In this document: positions 1 through 9,098 of the stretch, piece by piece | Position numbering within the stretch: the first letter of the stretch is position 1 | Layout: every line of letters starts with the position of its first letter | Assembly: GCF_000485595.1 (NCBI RefSeq) | Contig: NW_014577204.1 | Span: 534,751-570,775, forward strand | DNA from: Priapulus caudatus | Lineage: Eukaryota > Priapulida > Priapulimorpha > Priapulimorphida > Priapulidae | Direction of reading: 5' to 3' | DNA: 36,025 bases | Position numbers and translations under genes: made by a program | Notes under the pieces: generated by a model | Databases searched by the model: none | Told to the model about the DNA's origin: nothing | What the model saw: only the letters and a program-made list of their open reading frames with translations

Positions 1-49
<49 letters not shown>

Positions 50-88
50 CGCGCGCGTGTGTGTGTGTGTGTGTCGTGCGTGCGTGCG

Positions 89-171
<83 letters not shown>

Positions 172-245
172 TGTGTGTGTGCGTGCGTGCGTTCGTGCGT
201 GCATGTGTGCGCGCCGCGTGTGCGTGTGCGTGTGCGTGTGTGTTC
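1..245. repeat. GT / GTGC compound microsatellite
   Basis: Pure (TG)n for about 44 bases, then blocks of GTGC tetramers and further (TG)n. Alternating purine-pyrimidine throughout, so capable of Z-DNA. All three + frames are open only because the repeat lacks stop codons (Cys-Val and Ala-Cys-Val-Arg peptides); this is not coding. Confidence 0.97.
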
Positions 246-1032
246 GTGCCTCGTGGGTACTAGCGTGAGAGAGAAAACCTGAATTGTTGGTGGATTTAGT
301 TAGCAGGCAGGATGCTGCAAGAACTCATCGTGGCTGTAATTGATCATGGGATGTGACTATGCGTGTTCCGTATGTCGTTGACGTAGGGCGATGACGGCTG
401 ATATAATTTTTCTCATTATATCTGCATTACATTACTTCACATTTCGCGGAATTGTGAGCGAGCGAGATGTTTTTGCGACCTTTTGCTGCCGCCGCTGATG
501 TTTCTGCTGCTATAATCCCCATATAATAATATAATAATATCTATAATATAAATCATGAACCGTCGTTTGCATCGTGTGAATCACTGAGCAGATTCCATCG
601 CGACGATATGTTTGCTACACCGAACCACTATAGAAGAATCTGATGTATATATAGGATCAGGTATGTCGTACACATTAATCAGCTCATGGGCTGGCGTGTA
701 GCGTATTCCGCGGGGTAAACTAGGGTTGGACTACACATACTCAGCCACTGCACAGTACCAATAGGTAGTGACTACTCGTAGGGATGACGATGTATAATGA
801 TTCGCGCCGTATTTCGTCAAAATGCGAACTAATTCTTGTTATGTTAATTGCTCATGACTGAATGTTGGACTTCATCGCAGAGAATGCGGGTTATTCGGTG
901 GGGGGGGGGCACTTTCGGCGAATACGACGTAGACATGTGTGTTCTGCTGTGGCTATACTCGTGGATATAAAGTGTGAGGGCTGTTCGCAACGACAATTAT
1001 GTGGTTACAGCAATCCGTGGGGATGAGATCAG
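246..1032. other. Non-coding DNA, no gene seen
   Basis: No exon with convincing splice sites and no long open frame. It holds a short AT-rich stretch (about 517-556) and a run of ten G (about 900-909). The host role is not visible. Confidence 0.6.
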
Positions 1033-1481
1033 GGTTGATTATGACTTCTTAATCACCCGTCTGAACTCCCGACACGTTTGTAAAGCACTGACATACAATA
1101 CACGAGCAAAATCGTGCGTGCGTGCGTGCGTGCGTGCGGGCGTGCGTGCGTGCGTGCATGCGTGCGTGTGTGCATGTAACGTCAGAGGTCGTGTAACACG
1201 TCTTAAGTGCTAATATGCGAAAGTACTAGTATAATTTATTATCAAGATCCCATAACAGGAGAATGTCTGCTTTTGTTAGTGTTGTAGCAAATAAAACGCA
1301 ATATACCTGGATTACAAATAGTATAGTGCCAAGTATGAGTTATCGTCACAGCAACGAATCTTCGTAAAACTAGATCGTTCGTTTCTCGTTGTGGGTAGAA
1401 ACCTTTACTAGGTATGTGCTTATACGCCGGTCTGCTACCCCAGACTCGTTTAGCCTTCGCTGCCTACCTTCCCCCGCGACC

Positions 1482-1550
1482 TCCTCCCCATCCTCCTCCT
1501 CCTCCTCCTCCTCCTCCTCCTCCTCCTCCTCCTCCTCCTCTTCCTCCTCC
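1482..1550. repeat. (CCT)n trinucleotide microsatellite
   Basis: About 20 near-perfect CCT units inside duplication copy 1. In copy 2 (7727-7757) the same position is much shorter, showing length instability. Confidence 0.95.
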
Positions 1551-2314
1551 GTCGCCGCTGCTGCCTCTAACCTGCTCTAACCGTGTTACCAGCTGAAAGT
1601 CAAAAGAAATCTAAGATCTGCTCCCCCTCGGCGCTGGAGAGGATTCTACGTAAAGGCAGCCCCGTGCGGCGGCATCACACGATCGCCGGGGAGCGCGGCG
1701 GCGGCAGGGGGCAGCACCAGCAGCAGCACGTTAGGAGAGCAGCCACACTCATTGGAAGCCCGGACGCAGACCCTATAGGTTTGCCGTTAGATGCTAGAGA
1801 TGACAGCGCGAGTGTCTATTACTAGCATATGATAATCACTTTTTTTCACACCTGTTGCATACAATACATACACCTGTGCGTACACGTGCGCGCCTACAAC
1901 CTGTGCGCCTACAGGTGTGTGCTTTATAATAGCACATGTAGCAGGAAGCACCTTATACGCGCTCCGACCTCGAGCCATGTAGTAGTTGACGGAGTAGTGC
2001 CACGCAGAGCACATTCATTCATCATGCTTGTCGTATATATTCGTATGCTATCGTATTCATAATGGACATCGCTGTACGGATGGTGGTCAGCAGGAATGGG
2101 TGATGAGGCGGTGTGTGGCACGCGTGGCTGGGCGCGCGCGCCTGCTCTCACGGCGTCGCTCTCAATGCTGTCTTTGTTGGCGGCGGCGCCTGGGTGGACA
2201 GGTGGCCGGCACTTCCCGAGGCGTCTCCCGGTGATGGTCGGTTAGCTGCCAGCTCAGGCTGTGCCGGACGACAGCAGCAATCATGGCTGTGCTGATACTG
2301 CCTAGAAGTTCTTC

Positions 2315-2333
2315 CTCTCTCGGTCTCTCTCTG

Positions 2334-2426
<93 letters not shown>
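2315..2426. repeat. (CT)n microsatellite
   Basis: About 110 bases of CT with few interruptions. It gives Leu-Ser frames on + and Arg-Glu frames on -, none coding. The counterpart in duplication copy 2 is the more degenerate tract at 10831-10965. Confidence 0.97.
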
Positions 2427-2432
<6 letters not shown>

Positions 2433-2547
2433 CTCCATTTCTTCCCCACCTCTCTCGCTCATCGTCTCAGTGGTGCAGAGGATCGCTTATCTGATTGCTT
2501 ATTAAGCAATCACGACCGATCATTGATTGCTTGGGATCACGCGATCC

Positions 2548-2829
2548 AACTACAACTTCGGCCGCCATCTTGAATTCAAAATGGCCGCCGTCATTTCTTA
2601 ACAAATAACTATATCTCGGTTAATAATCTTCGTACAGACTTGAAAATTGACTGACAGACGTAATTTGAGTTACTATTTCATACAACAACGTGATGCATGT
2701 GATCCAATGGCCGTTTTCGGCCACAATCTTGGATTCAAAATGGCCGCCATAAAAATTACAAACTTAGCAATATTTCCGTTCACGGAAGATATAGAGACGT
2801 GCAAATTTGCAGACTAGCGCAGGTTAATA
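2548..2829 (+). repeat. Left inverted arm of the transposon
   Basis: Reverse-complement partner of 5340-5613. It contains palindromic modules at 2560-2589 and 2719-2748. On the minus strand the first module reads CAAGATGGCGGC, which matches the YY1 consensus known from animal promoters and L1 5' ends. Promoter function is inferred. Confidence 0.9.
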
Positions 2830-3211
2830 CCCAGCCGGCCAAGTCGACACGTGCCGTATCCAACACGCGTTGGAAACGATGGAAAAACACGCATTTTATC
2901 GTGGAGTTCTAAACACGCATTTTCAACGTGCCATTCTTCAAGTAAACGCGACGTCTAGACTACACAAGCAGTTCAAAACACGCGCATTAGTCTTCTAAAT
3001 TACGCATGTCCTAATAAGACAACTAGAGTACACATGTAGCAATATACATCATTAATCCTTCACTGACTGAACACAAAAATAGTTAAAAAAATCATTACCC
3101 TGCAAAAACAGACCAAAATCTCAACGAATTGTTTAATTAATTCCGTCATGATGTGAATGATCGCAAGTCGACGTTTATACAACCCGCAAAAAGTTCGCAA
3201 CATCGCCTGGA
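2830..3211 (+). promoter_or_regulatory. Transposon 5' region, possible promoter or leader
   Basis: Lies between the left arm and the chosen ATG. It contains repeated ACACGC(G)CATT-like words (for example the two ACACGCATTTT around 2886-2922) and AT-rich DNA at 3060-3145. The coding frame stays open upstream from 3161, after the TGA at 3158-3160, so an upstream exon spliced in cannot be excluded. No clear TATA box. Confidence 0.35.
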
Positions 3212-4060
3212 ATGTCTCCTAAGAAATCTACAAAACGCCATGATCAATCTCCCGCCGTTCAAGCGAAGTTTGCTCAACATGTCAAGGCAATGGTCACAAC
3301 GTTCCAGCAGATGGGCAACCCGTTCGCAGAAGACCACACGGATCTCGTTAGGCTGGACATGAAGGAAGTTATGGGAGAAAGTGCAGTCACCAATCTCCAG
3401 ACTATTAAAGAGATAGGGCAATCGCAATATGACACCTACGTTACCGAGCGGCTTGAGCAGCGAGTGACTCCAGTCTCAAACATCATCCAATCGAACAACA
3501 TCACTATATTCCACAAGACGCCATCCTCAAAACAGTCGCGGACGTCACACCAAATTAGAACTCTGAAAAGCAATTGTGAATTGTTTGGCAGAATGTACAT
3601 TTCCTGCCAGTCCAGAAACGGTTACATGGACGAATTCTTCAGACATGACAACCAGGGTTCACCACCTTCTCTTTCAAACATGGGAGAGCTGAGGCAATGT
3701 ACCAAGTCTGACCTTATTGGATGCCTCGATAAGTTGGCTACACCTTCTGATGGCAACACGCCGGCAGTAGATGCGAAAATTTTGGATGGCTTCGTCGTGG
3801 TCAATATGCTGCAGCCAAACTCATGTGCAACATTTGGTGACTATGGAGATCAGGTGTTCATATCCTATATCCTCAGGAACTTGCAAGCTGCAAAGCGCCT
3901 AGATGTGGTCTGGGATCAAAACATCAAGAACAGCCTAAAACAATCAGCGAGACAGAAAAGGGAAACAGGGTACCGCGTGATAGTCAAAGGCTCCACACCA
4001 ATTTCAAAAAACTGGCAGGATTTTCTCCGCGTGGATGAAAATAAAAGCGAGCGATACTAG
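3212..4060 (+). CDS. Transposon protein, N-terminal half (ends at in-frame TAG)
   Basis: 282 residues from ATG at 3212 to TAG at 4058-4060. The next 309 codons continue in the same frame, so this is the first half of one 591-codon protein cut by a nonsense codon. It is basic at the start (MSPKKSTKRHD) and otherwise soluble-looking, with no signal peptide or membrane segment. I recognise no catalytic motif here. Stretches such as DAKILDGFVVVNML, LDVVWDQNIKNSLK and NWQDFLRVDENKSE resemble, from memory, conserved blocks of a large uncharacterised protein family that is multi-copy in corals, molluscs and lancelets. Members I recall are longer at the N-terminus, so this copy may lack an upstream part or exon. 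A role in mobilising the surrounding element is inferred from its position between inverted arms. Confidence 0.75.
   Translation: MSPKKSTKRHDQSPAVQAKFAQHVKAMVTTFQQMGNPFAEDHTDLVRLDMKEVMGESAVTNLQTIKEIGQSQYDTYVTERLEQRVTPVSNIIQSNNITIFHKTPSSKQSRTSHQIRTLKSNCELFGRMYISCQSRNGYMDEFFRHDNQGSPPSLSNMGELRQCTKSDLIGCLDKLATPSDGNTPAVDAKILDGFVVVNMLQPNSCATFGDYGDQVFISYILRNLQAAKRLDVVWDQNIKNSLKQSARQKRETGYRVIVKGSTPISKNWQDFLRVDENKSERY
4058..4060 (+). other. In-frame TAG splitting the transposon gene
   Basis: The frame opened at 3212 runs to 4987 with this as its only internal stop. Codons 4061-4132 after it are open and read like the same protein (YLSQCISRLSPEGKELYST). A single nonsense mutation or base error explains it; no frameshift is needed. 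The next in-frame methionine is far into the C-half, so re-initiation would lose the nuclease-like core. Confidence 0.85.
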
Positions 4061-4987
4061 TACCTGTCGCAATGCATTTCGAGGCTATCCCCTGAAGGAA
4101 AGGAGCTGTACAGCACAGTAGACAAGAACGTTGTGTCTGCACACGAGTGTGACATCGGGTCCGACCTGGCTCCATCAAATCATGAAGAATCTGACACTAG
4201 GATATTTTTGCATGCTCTCCATTGCGCACAAAACGGTCACAAGAAAGTCTTGATTAGGTCAGTTGACACTGATGTTGTGGTTCTTGCAATTGCCAACTTC
4301 CATGCGATATCTCTTGACGAACTGCGGATTGCTTATGGAGTCAAGAAACACTACAGAGTGATACCAGCTCATGACATTGCAACCAACCTTGGCAAAGAGA
4401 AGGCCAGAGCACTTCCCTTTTTCCATGCTGTTAGCGGGAGCGACACATCTTCATCGTTCGGCGGCATTGGAAAGAAAACAGCGTGGGACACCTGGACAGC
4501 TTACTCTGATATAACGCCAATATTCGTGTGTCTATCTGAAACGCCAACTTGCATCACAGATGAGAACATGCGTCAGCTGGAAAGATTCGTCATACTCCTT
4601 TATGACAGGACAAGTCAATACACCCACGTAGACCTGGAAAGGAAACATATGTTTGCCAAAGGTAGGCAGCTAGATCGGATACCACCGACAGAAGCTGCCC
4701 TTGCTGAACACATCAAAAGGGCTGCATACCAAGTAGGACATATTTGGGGCCGGTCCCTTGTAGCTACACAGCAGTTACCAACCCGATCGGACTGGGGAAG
4801 GACCAAGGTCGCCAGTGATCAATGGATTCCGTTCTGGACAGGACTTCCAGAGGCAGCGAAATCTTGCAAGGAACTGATAAAATGCAGCTGCAAAAAGGCA
4901 TGCAAACCTCTTTGCAAATGTTCCAACGCATCCCTTCCATGTACTGAACTTTGTGTTTGTGCAGGTACATGTTACCGCACTGAGTGA
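4061..4987 (+). CDS. Transposon protein, C-terminal half: FEN/PIN-like nuclease core and Cys-rich tail
   Basis: Codons 284-591 of the frame begun at 3212. Acidic residues are spaced as in FEN1/XPG/PIN-type nucleases: HEESDTRI (D328), VDTDVVVLA (D352, D354) and SGSDTSS (D411). In the FEN family such E/D, DxD and GxD blocks bind the divalent metals. These are followed by GKKTAWDTW and an RFVILLYDRTS block. The C-terminus (4862-4978) has ten cysteines spaced C-x5-C-x-C-x3-C-x3-C-x-C-x6-C-x3-C-x-C-x3-C, similar in style to metal-binding CXC/tesmin modules that bind DNA. The half has no ATG near its beginning, so alone it would not be expressed. Nuclease activity is inferred from motifs only. The serine in GSDT replaces a cysteine I remember as usual in the family. 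The known superfamily to compare first is Academ, described with an XPG-like nuclease. Confidence 0.75.
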   Translation, partial: YLSQCISRLSPEGKELYSTVDKNVVSAHECDIGSDLAPSNHEESDTRIFLHALHCAQNGHKKVLIRSVDTDVVVLAIANFHAISLDELRIAYGVKKHYRVIPAHDIATNLGKEKARALPFFHAVSGSDTSSSFGGIGKKTAWDTWTAYSDITPIFVCLSETPTCITDENMRQLERFVILLYDRTSQYTHVDLERKHMFAKGRQLDRIPPTEAALAEHIKRAAYQVGHIWGRSLVATQQLPTRSDWGRTKVASDQWIPFWTGLPEAAKSCKELIKCSCKKACKPLCKCSNASLPCTELCVCAGTCYRTE

Positions 4988-5253
4988 CAATCTGTGACAA
5001 CTTGTGGACAATGCAGTCTCGAGACATTTGTTTAACTTGAACAATAGTATTATTTAGCTTGCCATGCATGTTCTTGTGTACTGTATACTACAACTTGTTG
5101 TCTTGAATTATCTCTCTCACACTGGGGATTGCCAGTTTCAGTTTGGCATTGTGTTTGTTATGATATACTGAGAAAACCCGGTAATTCAACATTTTCACCA
5201 TGTTTGTTTATATCTGTTATACTATGTCATTGATCATTTTGAAGTACAGAGTA

Positions 5254-5613
5254 AAATGTGATGGCGGCCATGTTGAATTCAATATGGCCGCTGTAATTAT
5301 AATTGGAACTTGTGTGTCTTGTTTTAATATGAAAGAGCTTATTAACCTGCGCCAGTCTGCAAATTTTCACGTCTCTATATCTTCCGTGAACGGAAATATT
5401 GCTAAGTTTGTAATTTTTATGGCGGCCATTCTGAATCCAAGATGGTGACCGAAAACGCTCATGGATCACATGCATCACCTTGTTGTATGAAATAGTAACC
5501 CAAATTACGTCTGTCTGTCAAGTCTGTACGAAGATTATTAACCGAGACATAGCTATTTTTTAAGAAATGACGGCGGCCATTTTAAATTCAAAATGGCGGC
5601 CGAAGTTGTAGTT
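5254..5613 (-). repeat. Right inverted arm and extra palindromic module
   Basis: 5340-5613 is the reverse complement of 2548-2829. Palindromic ATGGCGGCC modules occur at 5421-5450 and 5572-5601 inside the arm, and at 5263-5291 just inside it. The inner extra module plus the AATATGAAAGAGC motif (about 5327) recurs as TAAATGAAAGAGC near 5636, so the end is built of repeated sub-units. Confidence 0.85.
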
Positions 5614-6890
5614 TATTTCGCGTGTGTCCTGTCTTTAAATGAAAGAGCATACAAAAGTATGCAAGTGTACTAATTTTGACAATTGTTCCACTGCGTTACT
5701 GTTACGTTATTTGCTACTTAAATATAACGTTCTTGAAAGTGGCTCTGATAACGTTAAAAAAACCTACAGAATTACGTTAAAATAACGTCATTATTTACGT
5801 TCTTATTACGTTATTTTCTACTTGAATATAACGTTCTTGTACGTGGTTCTGATAACATAAAGATATCTTGGCACAATCACGTAAATATAATGTCAGTATA
5901 CAAAACTAGTTTCATTCAATTATATTAACAATTGAAATAATAACACCACATTGATACATGATATAAAAGTATAAAATGTAGCTAAACACGTAGAAATGTA
6001 CATCACTTAAAAAGTTGATTTGCTATATATATGAATTATAAACATTCTGTTATTAGAAGTTATATTCTTTATACTAGAAATATTGATACATGATATACAG
6101 AGATGCCACAGGGCCGGCTAGGTTACCTATAGCTAGCTTTCCCCCACCGCACCTACATCCCCCAGTTTCTTTTTCCGCCTCCTCTATCATCCCATCCACC
6201 CACCTTCTCCACTTCCCCCTCCTGCTCCACATCCCCCTTTTCGACCTTCCCTATATCTCTCACTCCTCCTCCTCCCCCTCCTCCTCCTTCACCTAGCTCG
6301 ATCTCCATTACCCCCATTCCGCCTCCCCCTTTTATGTACACGCGGCTGCCGAGTATATATAGCCGCCAATTCCCACAAATCTAGTAACGCCTTTTTGATT
6401 AAAAAAAACTATAATATATAGTATCCTAGAGTTATAACTTATTTCACGCAGATTTGTTAGTGCTAGTTTATGCATGGCTAACGTTTATTCATGGTTGGCA
6501 CAACGTTTATTTTTGCAACCTCCAAACAGTACCTAAACTTTCAGTACTGGTTTCTAATAGGTGCATATATATGTGAAGCAAACGTTTGTTTCTAACCATA
6601 ATAAAAACGTTAAATTGTGGTTAGTGTAACGTTCATGACTAACGTTTGTTAATGGTTACGACAAAGTTTATAAATAACGTTTATTTTCACCACCTCGGAA
6701 CCTTAGATAAACGTTCAGTACTATAGTTTGTAATTAATAGGTGTGCAGCTAACGTTTGTTTCTAACCTATATATAACTTTATTTATAACGTTTGATGAAC
6801 GTTCTTAGAAGGTTTAATTCCAACCAAACCAAAATAAAACCAGATCATAACGTTAGGAAAACGTTATGTGTTAGCTGGGTATATACCCAA
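5614..6890. repeat. AACGTT-rich repeat DNA
   Basis: Sixteen exact AACGTT hexamers: 5726, 5750, 5830, 6480, 6502, 6581, 6606, 6628, 6641, 6676, 6710, 6751, 6787, 6798, 6849 and 6860. About 0.3 would be expected by chance in 1.2 kb. Two blocks (5700-5840 and 6470-6870) flank AT-rich DNA and a CCT-rich patch (6140-6290). It ends in TAGCTGGGTATATACCCAAC (6874-6893). It looks like a degenerate miniature element or minisatellite; no coding potential. Confidence 0.7.
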
Positions 6891-7054
6891 CATGAAGTGG
6901 ATTCGGTTAACACCTGATTGGCTATGCTTGGGTATGTGCTTCAAACGACTGTATCCAGAGACTCTATTAAATATAATGACCGATTGATTCTGGCTGCTCA
7001 ATCACTGGCCAATCTTAAACATTGACCATGCAGTCTTCAGCGCTTGACAATCTG

Positions 7055-7470
7055 TCTTGGATCAGTCTCAATTACTTGTTGATCAGTTGAATCAGTCTTG
7101 ATTGCTTGTCGATCGGTCTTGAATCTTTTTGATCAATCTGGATTAGTCTTGATTGCTTGTTGATTGGTCTTGGATCAGTCTTCAATCTTGTTGATCGGTC
7201 TGGATCAGTCTTGATTACTCGTTGATCAGTCTCGATTGCTTGTCGATTGCTTAGGATCAGTCTCGATTGCTTAGGATCAGTCTTGATTGCTTAGGATCAG
7301 TCTCGATTGCTTAGGATCAGTCTTGTTGATCAGTCTCGATTGCTTGTCGATTGCTTAGGATCAGTCTCGATGCGTTTGTCGCCTTGCTTAGCATCAGTCT
7401 CGATTGCTTGTCGATTGCTAATTAAGCAATCGACAAGCAATCGATGTGTTCGATCGCTTGTGGATTGCTT
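7055..7470. repeat. 20-bp satellite (GATCAGTCTCGATTGCTTAG)n
   Basis: Imperfect tandem array of units such as GGATCAGTCTCGATTGCTTA, most regular at 7235-7320, with variants TTGTTGATCGGTCTTG. Related sequence (GATTGCTTATTAAGCAATC, 2493-2511) flanks the left end of the transposon, so the two arrays may once have been one. Confidence 0.9.
7400..7444. repeat. Perfect 20-bp-arm hairpin ending the satellite
   Basis: Left arm TCGATTGCTTGTCGATTGCT (7400-7419), loop AATTA, right arm exactly complementary (7425-7444). It arises where satellite units switch orientation. Cruciform or hairpin formation is possible. Confidence 0.93.
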
Positions 7471-7486
7471 AAATTTTTGTAAGGGT

Positions 7487-8285
7487 ATGACTACTTAAGC
7501 ACCCGTCTGAACTCCCGACACGTTTGTAAAGCACTGACATACAATACACGAGCAAATCGTGCGTGCGTGCGGGCGTGCCAAGTATGAGTTATCGTCACGG
7601 CAACGAATCTTCGTAAAGCTAGATCGTTCGTTTCTCGTTGTGGGTAGAAACCTTTACTAGGTATGTGCTTATACGCCGGTCTGCTACCCCAGAACCGTCT
7701 AGCCCCCGCTGCTACCTTCCCCCGCGACCTCCTCCTCCTCTTCCTCCTTCTCCTCTCCGTCGCAGCTGCTGCCTCTAACCCTGCTCTAACCGTGTTCCAG
7801 CTGAAAGTGAAAGAAATTCAAGATCTGCTCCCCCTTGGCGCTGGGAGGATTCTACGTAGAGGCAGCCCGTGCGGCGGCATCACAGGATCGCGGGACGCGG
7901 CGGCGGCAGGGCGGCAGCACCAGGCAGCAGCACGTTAGGAGAGCAGCCACACTCATTGCAAGCCCGGTCGTCGAAGCTATAGGTTTGCCGTTAGATGCTA
8001 GAGATAACAGCGCGAGTGTCTATTACTAGCATAATATGATAATCACTTTTTTCCACACCTGTTGCATACAATACAATACACTGTGCGTACACGTGCGCGC
8101 CTACAACCTGTGCACCTACAGGTGCTGTGCTTTATAATAGCACATGTAGCAGGAAGCACCTTATACGCGCTCCGACCTCGAGCCATGTAGTAGTGGACGG
8201 AGTAGTGCACGCAGAGCACATTCATTCATCATTGCTTGTCGTATATATTCGTATGCTATCGTATTCATAATGGACATCGCTGTAC
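7487..8285. repeat. Local duplication, copy 2, left part
   Basis: Matches 1055-2078 apart from a deletion of about 185 bases: copy 1 has 1145-1329 between GGGCGTGC and GTGCCAAG, and here the two join with GTGC shared, at about 7571-7580. Similarity runs to CATCGCTGTAC at 8285, where the foldback element begins. Confidence 0.85.
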
Positions 8286-8315
8286 TATGGTGGCCGAGAT
8301 GGCTACGGATATTTT

Positions 8316-8672
8316 ATTTCAAATTCATTTTTATTTCAAATTCATTTTCATTTTCAAATTCATTTTCATTCCAAATTCATTTCATTTTCATTTTCATTTC
8401 TCATTTCATTTTCATTTCATTCTCATTTTCATTTTCATTTCTCATTTTCATTCATTTCCATTTCCATTTCCATTTTCATTTTCATTCTCATTTTCATTTT
8501 CATTCTCATTCTCATTTTCATTCTCATTCTCATTCTCATTTTCATTTTCATTTTCATTCTCATTTTCATTTTCATTCTCATTCTCATTTTCATTTTCATT
8601 TTCATTTTCATTCTCATTCTCATTTTCATTTTCATTTTCATTTCAAATTCATTTTCATTTTCATTCCAAATT
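8316..8672. repeat. (CATTTT/CATTCT)n hexamer array, left arm
   Basis: About 350 bases of six-base units, alternating CATTTT with CATTCT variants. It gives Ser-Phe and His-Phe frames, not coding. The right-arm counterpart (10140-10570) is more degenerate, with many 1-2 base indels. Confidence 0.95.
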
Positions 8673-8693
8673 CATTTGCGATGAAACTCGCGG

Positions 8694-8746
8694 TGGCCGA
8701 GATGGCTACGGATATTGGTGGGGGCGGAGTGACGTCACTTCCCCTT
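8694..8746. promoter_or_regulatory. CRE/GC-box/ETS-like cluster in left arm
   Basis: The inner copy of the terminal motif (GGTGGCCGAGATGGCTACGG) is followed by ATTGG (inverted CCAAT), GGGGGCGGAG (GC box), TGACGTCA (8730-8737, perfect CRE palindrome) and ACTTCC (ETS core). The set resembles a compact RNA polymerase II promoter. It is mirrored at 10090-10118 in the right arm, where the CCAAT is not preserved. Confidence 0.45.
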
Positions 8747-8941
8747 AGTGGGAGTCAACAAGAGAACAAACGCCAGTTGTTTGGTTTATGATCGGTAGAT
8801 AAGTGCGTTTTTCTGATGTATCTATCTGAAAAACACACATTTTACTCATTAATATAACATATAATATCACTATAATTGCAATTCTTTGTGTAAATGTTGT
8901 TATTTTCATCTTCATATTAGAGGGTTTCGGCTCTCGTAATA

Positions 8942-9098
8942 CGACATACGTACGTACGTACGTACTGCCAACTGCCGTACTGGTACTATAGCCCTTCGCT
9001 CAGTCGCAGGAGCGTGTGTGTGTGCGTGCGCCTTTGCGTGTGCGCGCGCCGTGTGCATATGCGTGTGCGTGTGCGTGTGCGTGTGTGTGTGTGTGTGT
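8942..9098. repeat. (GTAC)n and GT/GTGC tracts, left arm
   Basis: Self-complementary (GTAC)n at about 8947-8966, then GT/GTGC repeats at 9013-9097. Mirrored in the right arm by 9866-9888 and 9695-9825. Confidence 0.9.

Larger units (their letters stand above)
1033..2465. repeat. Local duplication, copy 1 (uninterrupted)
   Basis: Starting at the sequence ACCCGTCTGAACTCCCGACA, this segment matches 7487-8285 and then 10593-11000 in the same orientation. It contains a GTGC tract (1111-1175), a CCT trinucleotide tract (1482-1550) and a CT tract (2315-2426). Compared with copy 2 it has about 185 extra bases (1145-1329), and it lacks the 2.3-kb foldback element found in copy 2. Copies differ by many small substitutions and indels, so they are not recent identical duplicates. 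The open frames over the CCT tract (poly-Ser, poly-Pro) follow from the repeat and are not treated as genes. Confidence 0.85.
2548..5613 (+). mobile_element. DNA transposon with long inverted arms and nuclease-like protein
   Basis: The left arm (2548-2829) is the reverse complement of the right arm (5340-5613) over about 275 bases with few mismatches. Outer ends read AACTACAACTTCGGCCGCC and inner ends read ...GCGCAGGTTAATA. The arms enclose one + strand coding frame (3212-4987), the layout of an autonomous cut-and-paste element. Each arm carries 30-bp palindromic modules built on GGCCGCCAT...ATGGCCGCC; a further module lies at 5263-5291. No clear target-site duplication flanks the ends I chose (ATCC left, TATT right), and sequence similar to 5300-5340 recurs at 5618-5650, so the true right end may lie somewhat further out. 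The left flank is GATTGCTT satellite like that at 7055-7470, suggesting insertion into that satellite. The superfamily is not certain. Confidence 0.82.

Noticed and set aside
7055-7470. A CRISPR-like array
   Set aside because: The repeats are contiguous and degenerate with no unique spacers, in an animal genome.
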